A program made the translations under genes and the position numbers. A stretch of 64,000 bases of DNA from Myxococcales bacterium (GTDB lineage Bacteria; Myxococcota; UBA727; VGSZ01), in the NCBI GenBank assembly GCA_023248635.1, contig JAHFED010000021.1:1-64000 (forward strand), written 5' to 3'. Shown here piece after piece: positions 54,160-61,955 of the stretch; position 1 is the first letter of the stretch; each line of letters starts with the position of its first letter. The notes beneath the pieces were generated by a model. That model did not search any database. It saw only the letters and a list, made by a program, of their open reading frames with translations, and was not told the origin of the DNA.

Positions 54160-54885
54160 ATGAAGCTCGCCATGGTGTGTCCAGCGCTCGACGAAGAAGG
54201 CAGCGTCGCCAACGTCGTCGCGGCCTTCTTGCTGCAGTCCGAGCGGCTGGGACACTCCGCGCGCTTCATCGTGGCCGACAACGGCTCGATCGACGCAACC
54301 AAAGAGAGGGCCAAGGACGCCGGCGCCGTCGTCGTCGTCGAACCGCTGCGGGGCTATGGGGCCGCCTGCCTGCGGGGCTTGCGCGAGCTGCAAGACGAAG
54401 ACGCCGTCGTCTTCGTCGACGCCGACGGCGCTTGCGATCCCGCCGATCTGCAGGCCCTGTTGGCGCCCCTGGCTTGGGCCGACCTCGTCATCGGCTCGCG
54501 CATCACGGGCGCGCAGGTCGGCCGCGTCGATGTCGGGGCCCTGACCGCGGGGCAAAGGGTCGGCAGCGTCGTCGCCGGCGTAGCCCTGCGCCTGCTCTAC
54601 GGCAGCACCAGCAGCGATCTCGGACCCTTTCGGGCGGTGCGGGCCAGGGCTCTGCGGGAGCTCGCCCTTGACGATCGGGGCTTTGGCTGGACGGTGCAGA
54701 TGCAGGCCCGCGCCGCCCGCCAGGGACTGCGCGTCGTCGAGGTTCCCGTGGCCTGGCGACGACGACGAAGCGGGCGCTCCAAGATTTCTGGCGACCTGCG
54801 CGCCTCCTTCTCGGCCGGGCGCATCATCCTGCGCACCCTCGCCCACGAGCTCTGGCGGCCGGGGCAGGCGCGCCCGCCGGAGTGA
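54160..54885 (+). CDS. Family 2 glycosyltransferase
   Basis: This 241-aa GT-A fold enzyme has N-terminal VCPALDEEGSVANVV, then VADNGSIDATKERA, and the metal-binding DADGACDP. The acceptor region FGWTVQMQARAARQGLRVVEVPV is typical of dolichyl-phosphate-mannose-synthase-like GT2. It lacks C-terminal membrane helices. The ATG at 54160 follows the previous stop by 4 bp. The next gene encodes a DUF2064 transferase-like protein; such pairs are known as rSAM/selenodomain-associated transferases 1 and 2. No selenoprotein or rSAM gene is present here. Confidence 0.88.
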   Translation: MKLAMVCPALDEEGSVANVVAAFLLQSERLGHSARFIVADNGSIDATKERAKDAGAVVVVEPLRGYGAACLRGLRELQDEDAVVFVDADGACDPADLQALLAPLAWADLVIGSRITGAQVGRVDVGALTAGQRVGSVVAGVALRLLYGSTSSDLGPFRAVRARALRELALDDRGFGWTVQMQARAARQGLRVVEVPVAWRRRRSGRSKISGDLRASFSAGRIILRTLAHELWRPGQARPPE

Positions 54886-54937
54886 CTGGGTGGGCGCTGG
54901 CGCGCCGGCAGGACTTCTGAGGTAGGGTCGCGGCGTC

Positions 54938-55723
54938 GTGGAAACGTTGATTTTGTTCACCAAGGCGCCCCTCGCCGGCAAGACCAAAACGCGCCTCGCC
55001 AAGGAGCGCGGTGACGACGCCGCGCTGCGCTTGGCCACGGCCTTTCTCAGCGATACGGCGGCCCTGTGCGGGCGCTGGCGGGCGGCCAAGAGCGCCGTCG
55101 ACGCCAACCGGCGCCTGGTGTTCTACGTCGACCCCCTGATCGAAGATCCCATCTTGGTCGACCTCGCCTGGAAAGCCGGGGCGCGGTTGGAAGAGCAGCG
55201 GGGCAAAGACCTCGGAGAGCGGCTGCGCCACGCCTTCGACGCCGAGCTCGCGCGCGGATCTCGCGCCGTCTGCGCCATCGGATCGGACTCGCCGACGCTG
55301 CCCCTGCACCTGCTCGATCATGCCTTCCGGGCGCTGCTGTGGGAGCGGGTGATCATCGGTCCCACCTTCGATGGCGGCTATTGGCTCGTGGGAGCACAGC
55401 GCCCCGCACCCAACCTCTTCGACAACATTCCCTGGTCCACCGCCGCCGTGGTGGCCCGCACCACCAGCTTGCTGCGCACGCAAGGGCTCGCCGCCCACCT
55501 GCTGCCCTTTTGGTACGACGTCGACGAAGCGAGTGATCTCGAGAGGCTCGTCTGGCACCTCAAGGCCCTGCGTGCCGATCTCGGCAGCCACGGCGACAGC
55601 ATCCAAGGCCCCGATGGGCCCGTCGCCCCGGCGACCTTCCAGGCCCTCGTCGACATCGGCCTCGTTCATTCCACCCACCTCCCGACCCCCGCCCCCGGCG
55701 GAACGCCTCTGGAACCACGATGA
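54938..55723 (+). CDS. DUF2064 / TIGR04282-type transferase
   Basis: This 261-aa GT-A-like nucleotidyl or glycosyl transferase has ILFTKAPLAGKTKTRLAKE at the N-terminus. GSDSPTLP (Asp for metal) and GPTFDGGYWLVG follow, the hallmark segments of the family. Substrate is unknown. The start is a GTG at 54938, 52 bp after the GT2 gene. Its stop overlaps the cyclase start (ATGA), so GT2, DUF2064, cyclase and Crp-like genes may form one transcript. Confidence 0.9.
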   Translation: METLILFTKAPLAGKTKTRLAKERGDDAALRLATAFLSDTAALCGRWRAAKSAVDANRRLVFYVDPLIEDPILVDLAWKAGARLEEQRGKDLGERLRHAFDAELARGSRAVCAIGSDSPTLPLHLLDHAFRALLWERVIIGPTFDGGYWLVGAQRPAPNLFDNIPWSTAAVVARTTSLLRTQGLAAHLLPFWYDVDEASDLERLVWHLKALRADLGSHGDSIQGPDGPVAPATFQALVDIGLVHSTHLPTPAPGGTPLEPR

Positions 55724-58251
55724 TCAAACACGTTCCGCTGCTCTTTGCCCTCGTCGTCGCTGGCGGCCTGGCGGCGTACACCTACCTCGAGCCCACACTG
55801 AACTGGGACGACTCCCCCTTGCTCAGCGTCGAGCGCAAGCTGCTCGACCTCAAGTTCAAGTGGCGCGGGCGCCTCGAGATCGACCCCAAGATCGTGATCG
55901 CCGCTGGCGACGAAAAGACCATCGCCCACTTCGGCCTGTGGGGATCGTGGGACCGCGAGCGCTATGGTGTCATCATCAAGAACCTCGTCGACGCCGGCGC
56001 CGACGTCGTCGCCTTCGATATGGTCTTTGCCGATCCGATCGGCATCGATCACGAGCACACGAAGAAGATCGGCGCGCTTTTGTCGTCGTCGAAGCTGTCC
56101 GATACCGCTGGCGGCATGGCGGTGGCGGCGTCTGAGGGTCACGCGCCGGGTGCTGCCGAGCTCGCCCAGGTGGCCATCAACGCCAAGACCATCGAAGACC
56201 AGTTCACCAGCGCCACCGACGGCGACCAGCTGCTCACGGCGGCCTACGAGGAGTACTCGACCCGCGTCGTGCAAGGCGCGGTGATCAACACCGATGCCGA
56301 AGACGGCATCAGCCGCAACGCCGACAGCTACGGCAAAGAGCTCGAAGCACTCGATGTCTTCTTGCTGCGGCAGTACGGCTACAGCCTGACCGTCACCGAG
56401 ATGTCGGAGAAGTCCAAGGCGGGCGGCTCCGAGGCGGTGGTGGCCACTCTCGACGTCCAACCCGGTGGCAAGGCCTCGGATCTCGACGCCATCATCGAGG
56501 TCAAGGGCGAGCTGGTCCTGCCCAAACCCGAATTCCTCGCAGCGGCCGGCAACGTCGGCTTCTTCTCCGCCTACGTCGACCCCGATGGCGTCTTGCGCCG
56601 CTTGCCGCTCGTCTACCGCATCGGCGACGTCTTTTTGCCCACACTCTCGGTCTCGGCGGCCGCGGCCTACTTTGGCGGCAATCCCCTGCTCCTGGCCGAG
56701 CCTCTGTACAAGCGCGGTCTCGCAAAGGTCGGATTCCCACGCGAAGACGGCACCGTCGTCGAGGTCCCGGTCGATCTGCAGGGCCGGCTGATGATCAACT
56801 ACTACGGACCTTCGGGACCCAACGACGCCGCTCTCCCCGACGACAAGCGCGGCGCTTTTCCCCGGGTCTCGCTCTCCGACGTCTTCTGCGCTGGCGATCG
56901 CACGCACACCGATTGCCCCCCCGAGCGCACCATGGACCTCGAGGGGCTCAAGAGGATCGTCGGCAAGAGGGTGGTGCTCGTGGCCGTCACCGCCAACGGC
57001 ACCTTCGATCAACGGGTCACACCCTTTTCGCCCAACGTGCCCGGGACCGAAGTCCACGCTGCGGCCATCCAGAACATGATTGATGGCCGGGCGCTGAAAC
57101 GGCCCGCGCTCTACGTGCAGAGCGAGATCATCCTCATCTTGGTGATCGGGCTGCTCTTTGGACTGATCCTGCCGCGCATTCCCGTTGCCGGCGGCGTCGT
57201 CTTCCTCGGTGCTGGGCTTGCCTTGTGGTGGGGCATCGACTGGAATCTGCTCTTCCCCAAGAACGCCTGGTTCTACGACACACCCATCTTCCTGCAGATG
57301 TTGACGACGTGGTCGGGGGTCACCGTCTGGGGTTATCTGACCACGGGCCGCGAGAAAGCGGCGCTCAAGCGTGAGTTCTCCACGGTGCTCTCGCCCACGG
57401 TCGTCGACCAACTGCTGAGCAATCCGGCGCTGGCCGGCCTCGGCGGCTCGGAGCGCGAGCTTACGGTGATGTTCTCGGATATTCGCGGTTTCACGACCAT
57501 GTCAGAGAAGCTCTCTCCAGAGGGACTGACGCAGTTCTTGAACGAATACCTCACGCCGATGACGGAGATCTTGATCGAGCACGAGGGAACCCTCGATAAA
57601 TACATGGGTGACGCCATCATGTGCTTCTGGGGAGCGCCCATCGCCCAGAAAGACCACGCCGCCCGCGCCGCCGTCACCGCCGTCGAAATGCTCGAGAAGC
57701 TCGAGGAGCTCAAAGCCAAGTGGCACTCCGAAGGCAAGCCCACGATCGACATCGGCATCGGCCTCAACTCCGGTCTCATGCGGGTCGGCTTCATGGGTTC
57801 AGCCCGCATGCGCAACTACACCTTGTTGGGCGACAATGTGAACCTCGGATCACGATTGGAAGGAACCAATAAGAACTACGGTACTCACATTATTGTGAGT
57901 GAGGTGACTTACGAGCAATGCAAAGAGGTCGTCCACGGCCGGCTGCTGGATGCCGTGCGCGTGAAGGGCAAGAAGGAGCCCGTCAACATCTACGAGATCA
58001 TCGGCAAGGGACCTATGCCCCCCGACGTCGCCGCCTTCGTCGCTCCCTTCGAAGCCGGCCTCAAGCTCTACAAGCAAAAGAAGTTCACCGAGGCCATCGA
58101 GCAGTTCAACGCCGCCGTCGCCGCCCGCCAGCCCACCGTCGGTCCCAAGGGCGATCCGCCCAGCGACGTCTATCTGGAGCGCTGCCAGCACTTCATCGAA
58201 GAGGCCCCACCCGCTGAATGGGACGGCGTCTACGACTTCAAGACGAAGTAG
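55720..58251 (+). CDS. CHASE2-domain class III adenylate cyclase
   Basis: This 843-aa protein has one N-terminal helix (PLLFALVVAGGLAAYTYL), an extracytoplasmic CHASE2 sensor (about 30-460), and three helices at about 465-545 (IILILVIGLLFGLIL and following). A class III cyclase domain lies at about 580-765. Metal aspartates are in SDIRGF (about 587) and GDAIM, the purine-selecting Lys is in LDKYMGD with LLGDNV, and the transition-state Asn/Arg are in NLGSRLEG, so cAMP is the expected product. The last 70 residues resemble TPR. The ATG overlaps the DUF2064 stop. A cNMP-binding regulator starts 5 bp after the stop. AT-ending codons cluster on SDIRGF and NLGSRLEG. Confidence 0.93.
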   Translation: MIKHVPLLFALVVAGGLAAYTYLEPTLNWDDSPLLSVERKLLDLKFKWRGRLEIDPKIVIAAGDEKTIAHFGLWGSWDRERYGVIIKNLVDAGADVVAFDMVFADPIGIDHEHTKKIGALLSSSKLSDTAGGMAVAASEGHAPGAAELAQVAINAKTIEDQFTSATDGDQLLTAAYEEYSTRVVQGAVINTDAEDGISRNADSYGKELEALDVFLLRQYGYSLTVTEMSEKSKAGGSEAVVATLDVQPGGKASDLDAIIEVKGELVLPKPEFLAAAGNVGFFSAYVDPDGVLRRLPLVYRIGDVFLPTLSVSAAAAYFGGNPLLLAEPLYKRGLAKVGFPREDGTVVEVPVDLQGRLMINYYGPSGPNDAALPDDKRGAFPRVSLSDVFCAGDRTHTDCPPERTMDLEGLKRIVGKRVVLVAVTANGTFDQRVTPFSPNVPGTEVHAAAIQNMIDGRALKRPALYVQSEIILILVIGLLFGLILPRIPVAGGVVFLGAGLALWWGIDWNLLFPKNAWFYDTPIFLQMLTTWSGVTVWGYLTTGREKAALKREFSTVLSPTVVDQLLSNPALAGLGGSERELTVMFSDIRGFTTMSEKLSPEGLTQFLNEYLTPMTEILIEHEGTLDKYMGDAIMCFWGAPIAQKDHAARAAVTAVEMLEKLEELKAKWHSEGKPTIDIGIGLNSGLMRVGFMGSARMRNYTLLGDNVNLGSRLEGTNKNYGTHIIVSEVTYEQCKEVVHGRLLDAVRVKGKKEPVNIYEIIGKGPMPPDVAAFVAPFEAGLKLYKQKKFTEAIEQFNAAVAARQPTVGPKGDPPSDVYLERCQHFIEEAPPAEWDGVYDFKTK

Positions 58252-58256
58252 CCGCG

Positions 58257-58901
58257 ATGAGCTTGCTCGATCGATTTGGCAGGATGGCGGTGGTCGGGAC
58301 CGTGCTCTTTCGCGAAGGCGATCCCGGCACCGAGCTCTACGTGATCCAGAGGGGGCGGATTCGCCTCTCACGCTCCATTCGCGGCGTCGACAAGACCATG
58401 GTCGAGCTGCCAGCGGGCGAGTTCTTCGGCGAGATGAGCATCATCAACGACAAGCCGCGCGCCGCCACCGCCACCGTCGTCGAAGATGCCCAGCTGCTCG
58501 TGCTCGATCCCCGCACCTTCGAAGCCATGATCAAGGCCAACACCGAGATCGCGGTGCGCATGATCAAGAAGCTGACCGGGCGCCTCGACGTCGCCAACCA
58601 GCAGATCGAGAGCCTGCTGCTCGGCGACGCCAACAGCCGCGTGGTCAATGCTCTGCTGCAGCTGGCAGAGAGCGGTGTTCGTGCCGATGATGGATCCATC
58701 CGCATCTCCGTCGACGCCGCCGCCTTGGCCGAAAAGACCAACGTCGACGACTCCAAGGTCGCCGAGCTCTTGGCCCGCCTCGGGCGCTCCCGCTTGGTCA
58801 TCGGAAGCGGGGGAGCCCTGGTGGTGCCCGACGCGCGCAAGCTCGCCGAGTTCCTCGAATTCCTCGAGATGCGCGAGCGCTTCGGCGACGTCGGCGGCTG
58901 A
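58257..58901 (+). CDS. Crp/Fnr family regulator with cNMP-binding site
   Basis: This 214-aa protein has a cNMP-binding beta-roll at residues 15-110 and a phosphate-binding cassette FFGEMS...KPRAAT, with Glu59 and Arg68 conserved as in Crp. A long dimer helix and a C-terminal winged helix (ALAEKTNVDDSKVAELLARLGRSRLV) follow. It should therefore bind cAMP, unlike Fnr-type members. It directly follows the cyclase gene and ends 17 bp before the convergent fmt gene. The recognition helix differs from E. coli Crp (RQEIG), so DNA targets will differ. Confidence 0.92.
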   Translation: MSLLDRFGRMAVVGTVLFREGDPGTELYVIQRGRIRLSRSIRGVDKTMVELPAGEFFGEMSIINDKPRAATATVVEDAQLLVLDPRTFEAMIKANTEIAVRMIKKLTGRLDVANQQIESLLLGDANSRVVNALLQLAESGVRADDGSIRISVDAAALAEKTNVDDSKVAELLARLGRSRLVIGSGGALVVPDARKLAEFLEFLEMRERFGDVGG

Positions 58902-58918
58902 CCCGAGGGCCAGCGAGC

Positions 58919-59887
58919 TCAGCGCGCGCGGGTCTGGCCCCACTGCCACGCCGACGTTCGACCCTTGTTGGGGCGCTGCACCTGCGCGAAGGCGATGCCC
59001 CGATCGATGCAGGCGAAGACGGCGCCGCGGTCCTGGTCGACGTCGACAAGGGTGCCCGGCACCACCGACGAGGTATCGAGCTCCGTCAGGCGCGGGCCAA
59101 AGAGCTTGAGCACTTCAGGCGCACAAGCGCCTGAAGCTGCCGGTCCTGTGCCGTCGATCTCGACCACGGTGCCGGGCCACGGTTGCATGGCGCGCGCATG
59201 ATTGAAGACCTTGCGCGCCGGCTCGGTGAAATCGAGCCGCGCCTCCTCTTTCTTCAGCATCTCCGCATAGGTCACGCCTTCGTCGGACTGGGGCACACGC
59301 GGCAACGCTCCTTCGGCCAGGGCGTCCACATGCTCGCGCAGCATCGAGCCCCCGAGCGCCGCCATCTTTTTGGTGAGGGAGGCGGCGTCGTCGTCGTCGT
59401 CGATGGCCAGGCGTCCCGTGGCGTAGATGTCGCCGGCGTCGAGGGCTGCCACCATGTGCATCAAGCAAACGCCTGTCTCTGGGTCACCGGCTTCCAGGGC
59501 GCGCTGGATGGGAGCGGCACCCCGCCACCGCGGCAGCAGAGAACCATGCACATTGACGAACTCGCGCGGGGGCAGGGCGAGCACGCGCTTGGGAATGATC
59601 CGCCCGTAGGCAGCGACGACGGCCAGATCGACACGAAGGTCTGAGAAGGCGGCGAAGAAGGCGTCGCCGTCGACGCTGTCCTTTTTCAGGGTCTGTGGTT
59701 GCAGGATCGGGATGCCGCGATCGAGCGCGAGCTTCTTGACCGGCGGCGCTTCGAGCTTGTGTCCGCGCCCCTGGGGACGATCGGGCTGGCACACAGCGAC
59801 GACGACGTCATGGCGGCTCTGTTCGAGCAACGAAGCCAGGCAGGTGGCGGCGAGCTCGGGGGTACCGAAAAAAGCGAGTCGGGCCAA
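58919..59887 (-). CDS. fmt: Methionyl-tRNA formyltransferase
   Basis: Fmt formylates initiator Met-tRNA using 10-formyl-tetrahydrofolate. This 322-aa protein has FFGTPELA at the N-terminus, the folate/catalytic segment VNVHGSLLPRWRGAAPIQRA at about residues 115-135 (SLLPRWRGAAPI is diagnostic), and a C-terminal domain with FNHARAMQPWPGT. The start is a TTG at 59887 with GGGAG 7 nt upstream. The frequent partner def is not adjacent. Confidence 0.95.
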   Translation of the reverse strand: MARLAFFGTPELAATCLASLLEQSRHDVVVAVCQPDRPQGRGHKLEAPPVKKLALDRGIPILQPQTLKKDSVDGDAFFAAFSDLRVDLAVVAAYGRIIPKRVLALPPREFVNVHGSLLPRWRGAAPIQRALEAGDPETGVCLMHMVAALDAGDIYATGRLAIDDDDDAASLTKKMAALGGSMLREHVDALAEGALPRVPQSDEGVTYAEMLKKEEARLDFTEPARKVFNHARAMQPWPGTVVEIDGTGPAASGACAPEVLKLFGPRLTELDTSSVVPGTLVDVDQDRGAVFACIDRGIAFAQVQRPNKGRTSAWQWGQTRAR

Positions 59888-59956
59888 GGCAGGCTCCCAG
59901 TGGAAGGAGCCGCGACCTTGCCCGACGCCGCCGTCGCTGTCTTCGGGCTGCGTTCG

Positions 59957-61054
59957 CTACTTCTGGGCCGCCGCCGATGGCTTCTCTTTTTTCAATGCCA
60001 GCTGCTGGTCGATGCTCTTGAGCAGGGCGTCGGCGCGGACCTCGCCCTGCGCGCGGGCCTGGGTGGCTTGCTCATGGGCGGCTTCGAGGTCGCCGGTGCT
60101 CAGCAGGGCGACCGCCAGACCGAAACGGGCAGCCACGAACTGAGAATCGATGGCCAGCGCATGTTGAAAAGCATCGCCAGCGGCGACGTGGTTGGCGAGG
60201 CGGCCTTCCGCGCGACCGAGCTGGGTCCAGGCAAAGGGATTCTGGCCGTCGAGCTCTGCCGATCTTTTCAGGTGCTCGCGCGAGGTGACGAGGGTCTGGC
60301 GGGATCGGGTCGGATCCAGCTTCTGTTGGTCCTCAGCGAGGCGCAGCTCACCGTGGCCGAGCGCCAGATAGGCGCGGGCGCTCTTGGGATCGCGCAACAC
60401 GGCCTTGTTGTAGGCGGTGAGGGCCTTGGACAAGTCCTTGGCCACGCCAGCCACCGGCGGAAAGGCGGGGTCGAAGCTCTTGCCGTCGTCGATGAGCTGG
60501 GAGACAGCGACGGAGTCGGCGGATGCGCCTTCGGTGCGCTGGGCCAGATGGTTGGTCATCTTGGTCACCAGGCGGGCGCCGATCTCTTCGTATTGCTGAA
60601 AGGCGGCGGCGATGGGCCCAAATACGCTCTCGCTGACCAGCAGCTGGCGGGTCTCGACCTCGAGCACTCGGGCGTTGACCTTGATCTGACCGCTCTTGTC
60701 GTCGCCGACCAATTGCACAGAACCGATGACGATATAGCGCGCGTCGACCATCTGGCCGATGGCGAGAGCCGAGTCCTCTTCGAAGAGGCCGGTCTGGTTG
60801 CGGGCCAGCGCGTTGACCGCCTTGTCGAGCTGCGATTCCTCGACGACCTTGAGCGCCTTGTCGTTGACGATCTTGTTGATGATCGTGTCCGACGCCCCTT
60901 CGCCATAGTGGTTCAGGTTCTCTTCTTTGTTGAGCACCTTGAAGGGAAGGACGGCGACGACGGGGGCGCGCTTGGGGTCCTTCGGCGCGGCCTCGGCGCC
61001 ACGAGAGACGGTGCAAAGGAGGGCGGTGGCGACGAAGGCCATGAGACGCAGCAT
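59957..61054 (-). CDS. CsgG/TolB-N-like exported TPR protein
   Basis: This 365-aa protein has a signal peptide (LMAFVATALLCTVSRGAEA) cleaved near residue 22. The mature N-terminal domain (VVAVLPFKVLNKEENLNHYGEGASD, KVVEESQLDKAV, ARYIVIGSVQLVG, VNARVLEVETRQLL) matches the CsgG/FlgO/TolB-N-like fold used in outer-membrane assembly. Residues about 215-350 are TPR repeats (ARAYLALGHGELRLAE, PFAWTQLGRAEGRLANHVAAGDAFQHALAID). The exact role is unknown. The ATG at 61054 follows GAGGTCCC. It lies 70 bp upstream of fmt on the same strand. Confidence 0.83.
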   Translation of the reverse strand: MLRLMAFVATALLCTVSRGAEAAPKDPKRAPVVAVLPFKVLNKEENLNHYGEGASDTIINKIVNDKALKVVEESQLDKAVNALARNQTGLFEEDSALAIGQMVDARYIVIGSVQLVGDDKSGQIKVNARVLEVETRQLLVSESVFGPIAAAFQQYEEIGARLVTKMTNHLAQRTEGASADSVAVSQLIDDGKSFDPAFPPVAGVAKDLSKALTAYNKAVLRDPKSARAYLALGHGELRLAEDQQKLDPTRSRQTLVTSREHLKRSAELDGQNPFAWTQLGRAEGRLANHVAAGDAFQHALAIDSQFVAARFGLAVALLSTGDLEAAHEQATQARAQGEVRADALLKSIDQQLALKKEKPSAAAQK

Positions 61055-61128
61055 CGGGACCTCGAGGGACGATGGACCGCGGGAGGATAGCCGGACGCCA
61101 ATGCCGGCGCACCAAGGCACCTCGGGCG

Positions 61129-61584
61129 TCAGCGAGACGGCGCCCAGCCTCGGGAAGCGGGCACCAGCCAAAGCCACGCGGCGATGAAGGCGAGCCCCCC
61201 AAAGGGCGTCACAGCGCCGAGCGCCTTCAGGTTGGTGAGGGTCATGACGTACAGACTGCCCGAAAAGAGCAGGACGCCGACGCAGCAAAGCACCAACCCG
61301 ACCCCGGCCTTCGTCGTCCTCGTCGACAGCAGAGCAAAGGCCGTCGCCAGGAGGGCATGAACAAGGTGGTAGTGGGCCGCCGTGTTCCACCACTGCAAGC
61401 GCAGCGGGCCGTCGACGGCGGTCTCGAGAAACCCCTTCAGCCCATGGGCACCAAAAGCGCCCAGGACCACCGCCAGCGCGCCCAAAAGGGCGACGACGGC
61501 GAACATTCTGGCTGCACTTTTTGCTGTTGGGGCCGACGGCGCGGCTTGATCTGAGGGATCAACAATCTGCACGGCTTCACCCAT
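61129..61584 (-). CDS. DUF423 family membrane protein
   Basis: This 151-aa protein has four transmembrane segments and the DUF423 signature ([16 protein letters not shown], then [20 protein letters not shown] and [15 protein letters not shown]). The function of the family is unknown. The ATG at 61584 has a weak ribosome-binding site, and a shorter start at MFAVVAL is possible. It is divergent from a small membrane protein gene 17 bp away and not overlapping. Confidence 0.9.
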   Translation of the reverse strand: MGEAVQIVDPSDQAAPSAPTAKSAARMFAVVALLGALAVVLGAFGAHGLKGFLETAVDGPLRLQWWNTAAHYHLVHALLATAFALLSTRTTKAGVGLVLCCVGVLLFSGSLYVMTLTNLKALGAVTPFGGLAFIAAWLWLVPASRGWAPSR

Positions 61585-61601
61585 CAAGCTATGCTGGCGG
61601 C

Positions 61602-61814
61602 GTGTCTTTTCCGCAGCTTGTTTTTCTGGCTTACCTGCTGTTGGGCATGGGCACCACCACGGCTTTGTGGTCGAGCAACCAAGACGAGCTCGATCTCGCG
61701 ATCTCCATGGAGCTCGACGACGACGCCGACCATCCCCTGTTTCGGATGTTGCTGACGGTGTTCTTCGTGCTCGCGTGGCCGATGGTGTTTTGGGACGCCT
61801 TCTCCAAACGCTGA
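61602..61814 (+). CDS. Small two-helix membrane protein
   Basis: This 70-aa protein starts with a GTG at 61602. Two hydrophobic stretches, [20 protein letters not shown] and [18 protein letters not shown], flank an acidic loop ([18 protein letters not shown]). It has no known family and no ribosome-binding site of note. The divergent start is only 17 bp from the DUF423 start, so both promoters must lie inside the neighbouring genes or overlap. Confidence 0.55.
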   Translation: MSFPQLVFLAYLLLGMGTTTALWSSNQDELDLAISMELDDDADHPLFRMLLTVFFVLAWPMVFWDAFSKR

Positions 61815-61893
61815 GCGGCGATCGCGTTCGCCGTCCTGAGGCGCGCCCTCCCATTGACCGATGACCTCTCCGCAAGGGGCCTTTTTCGTCTCT

Positions 61894-61907
61894 GGGCCTT
61901 TCGGCCC
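61894..61907 (+). terminator. Weak hairpin, possible terminator
   Basis: GGGCC, loop TTTC, GGCCC forms a 5-bp stem. A wider pairing of GGGGCC (about 61876) with GGCCCC (about 61907) encloses it. A run of five Ts at 61882-61886 lies inside the larger loop, not after it, so termination is uncertain. It sits between the small membrane-protein gene and the PHP lipoprotein gene. Confidence 0.3.
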
Positions 61908-61955
61908 GGCCCCCGGCGGTCTAACCAGCTCCTACCTCTGGACCCGGGTGCAGCC

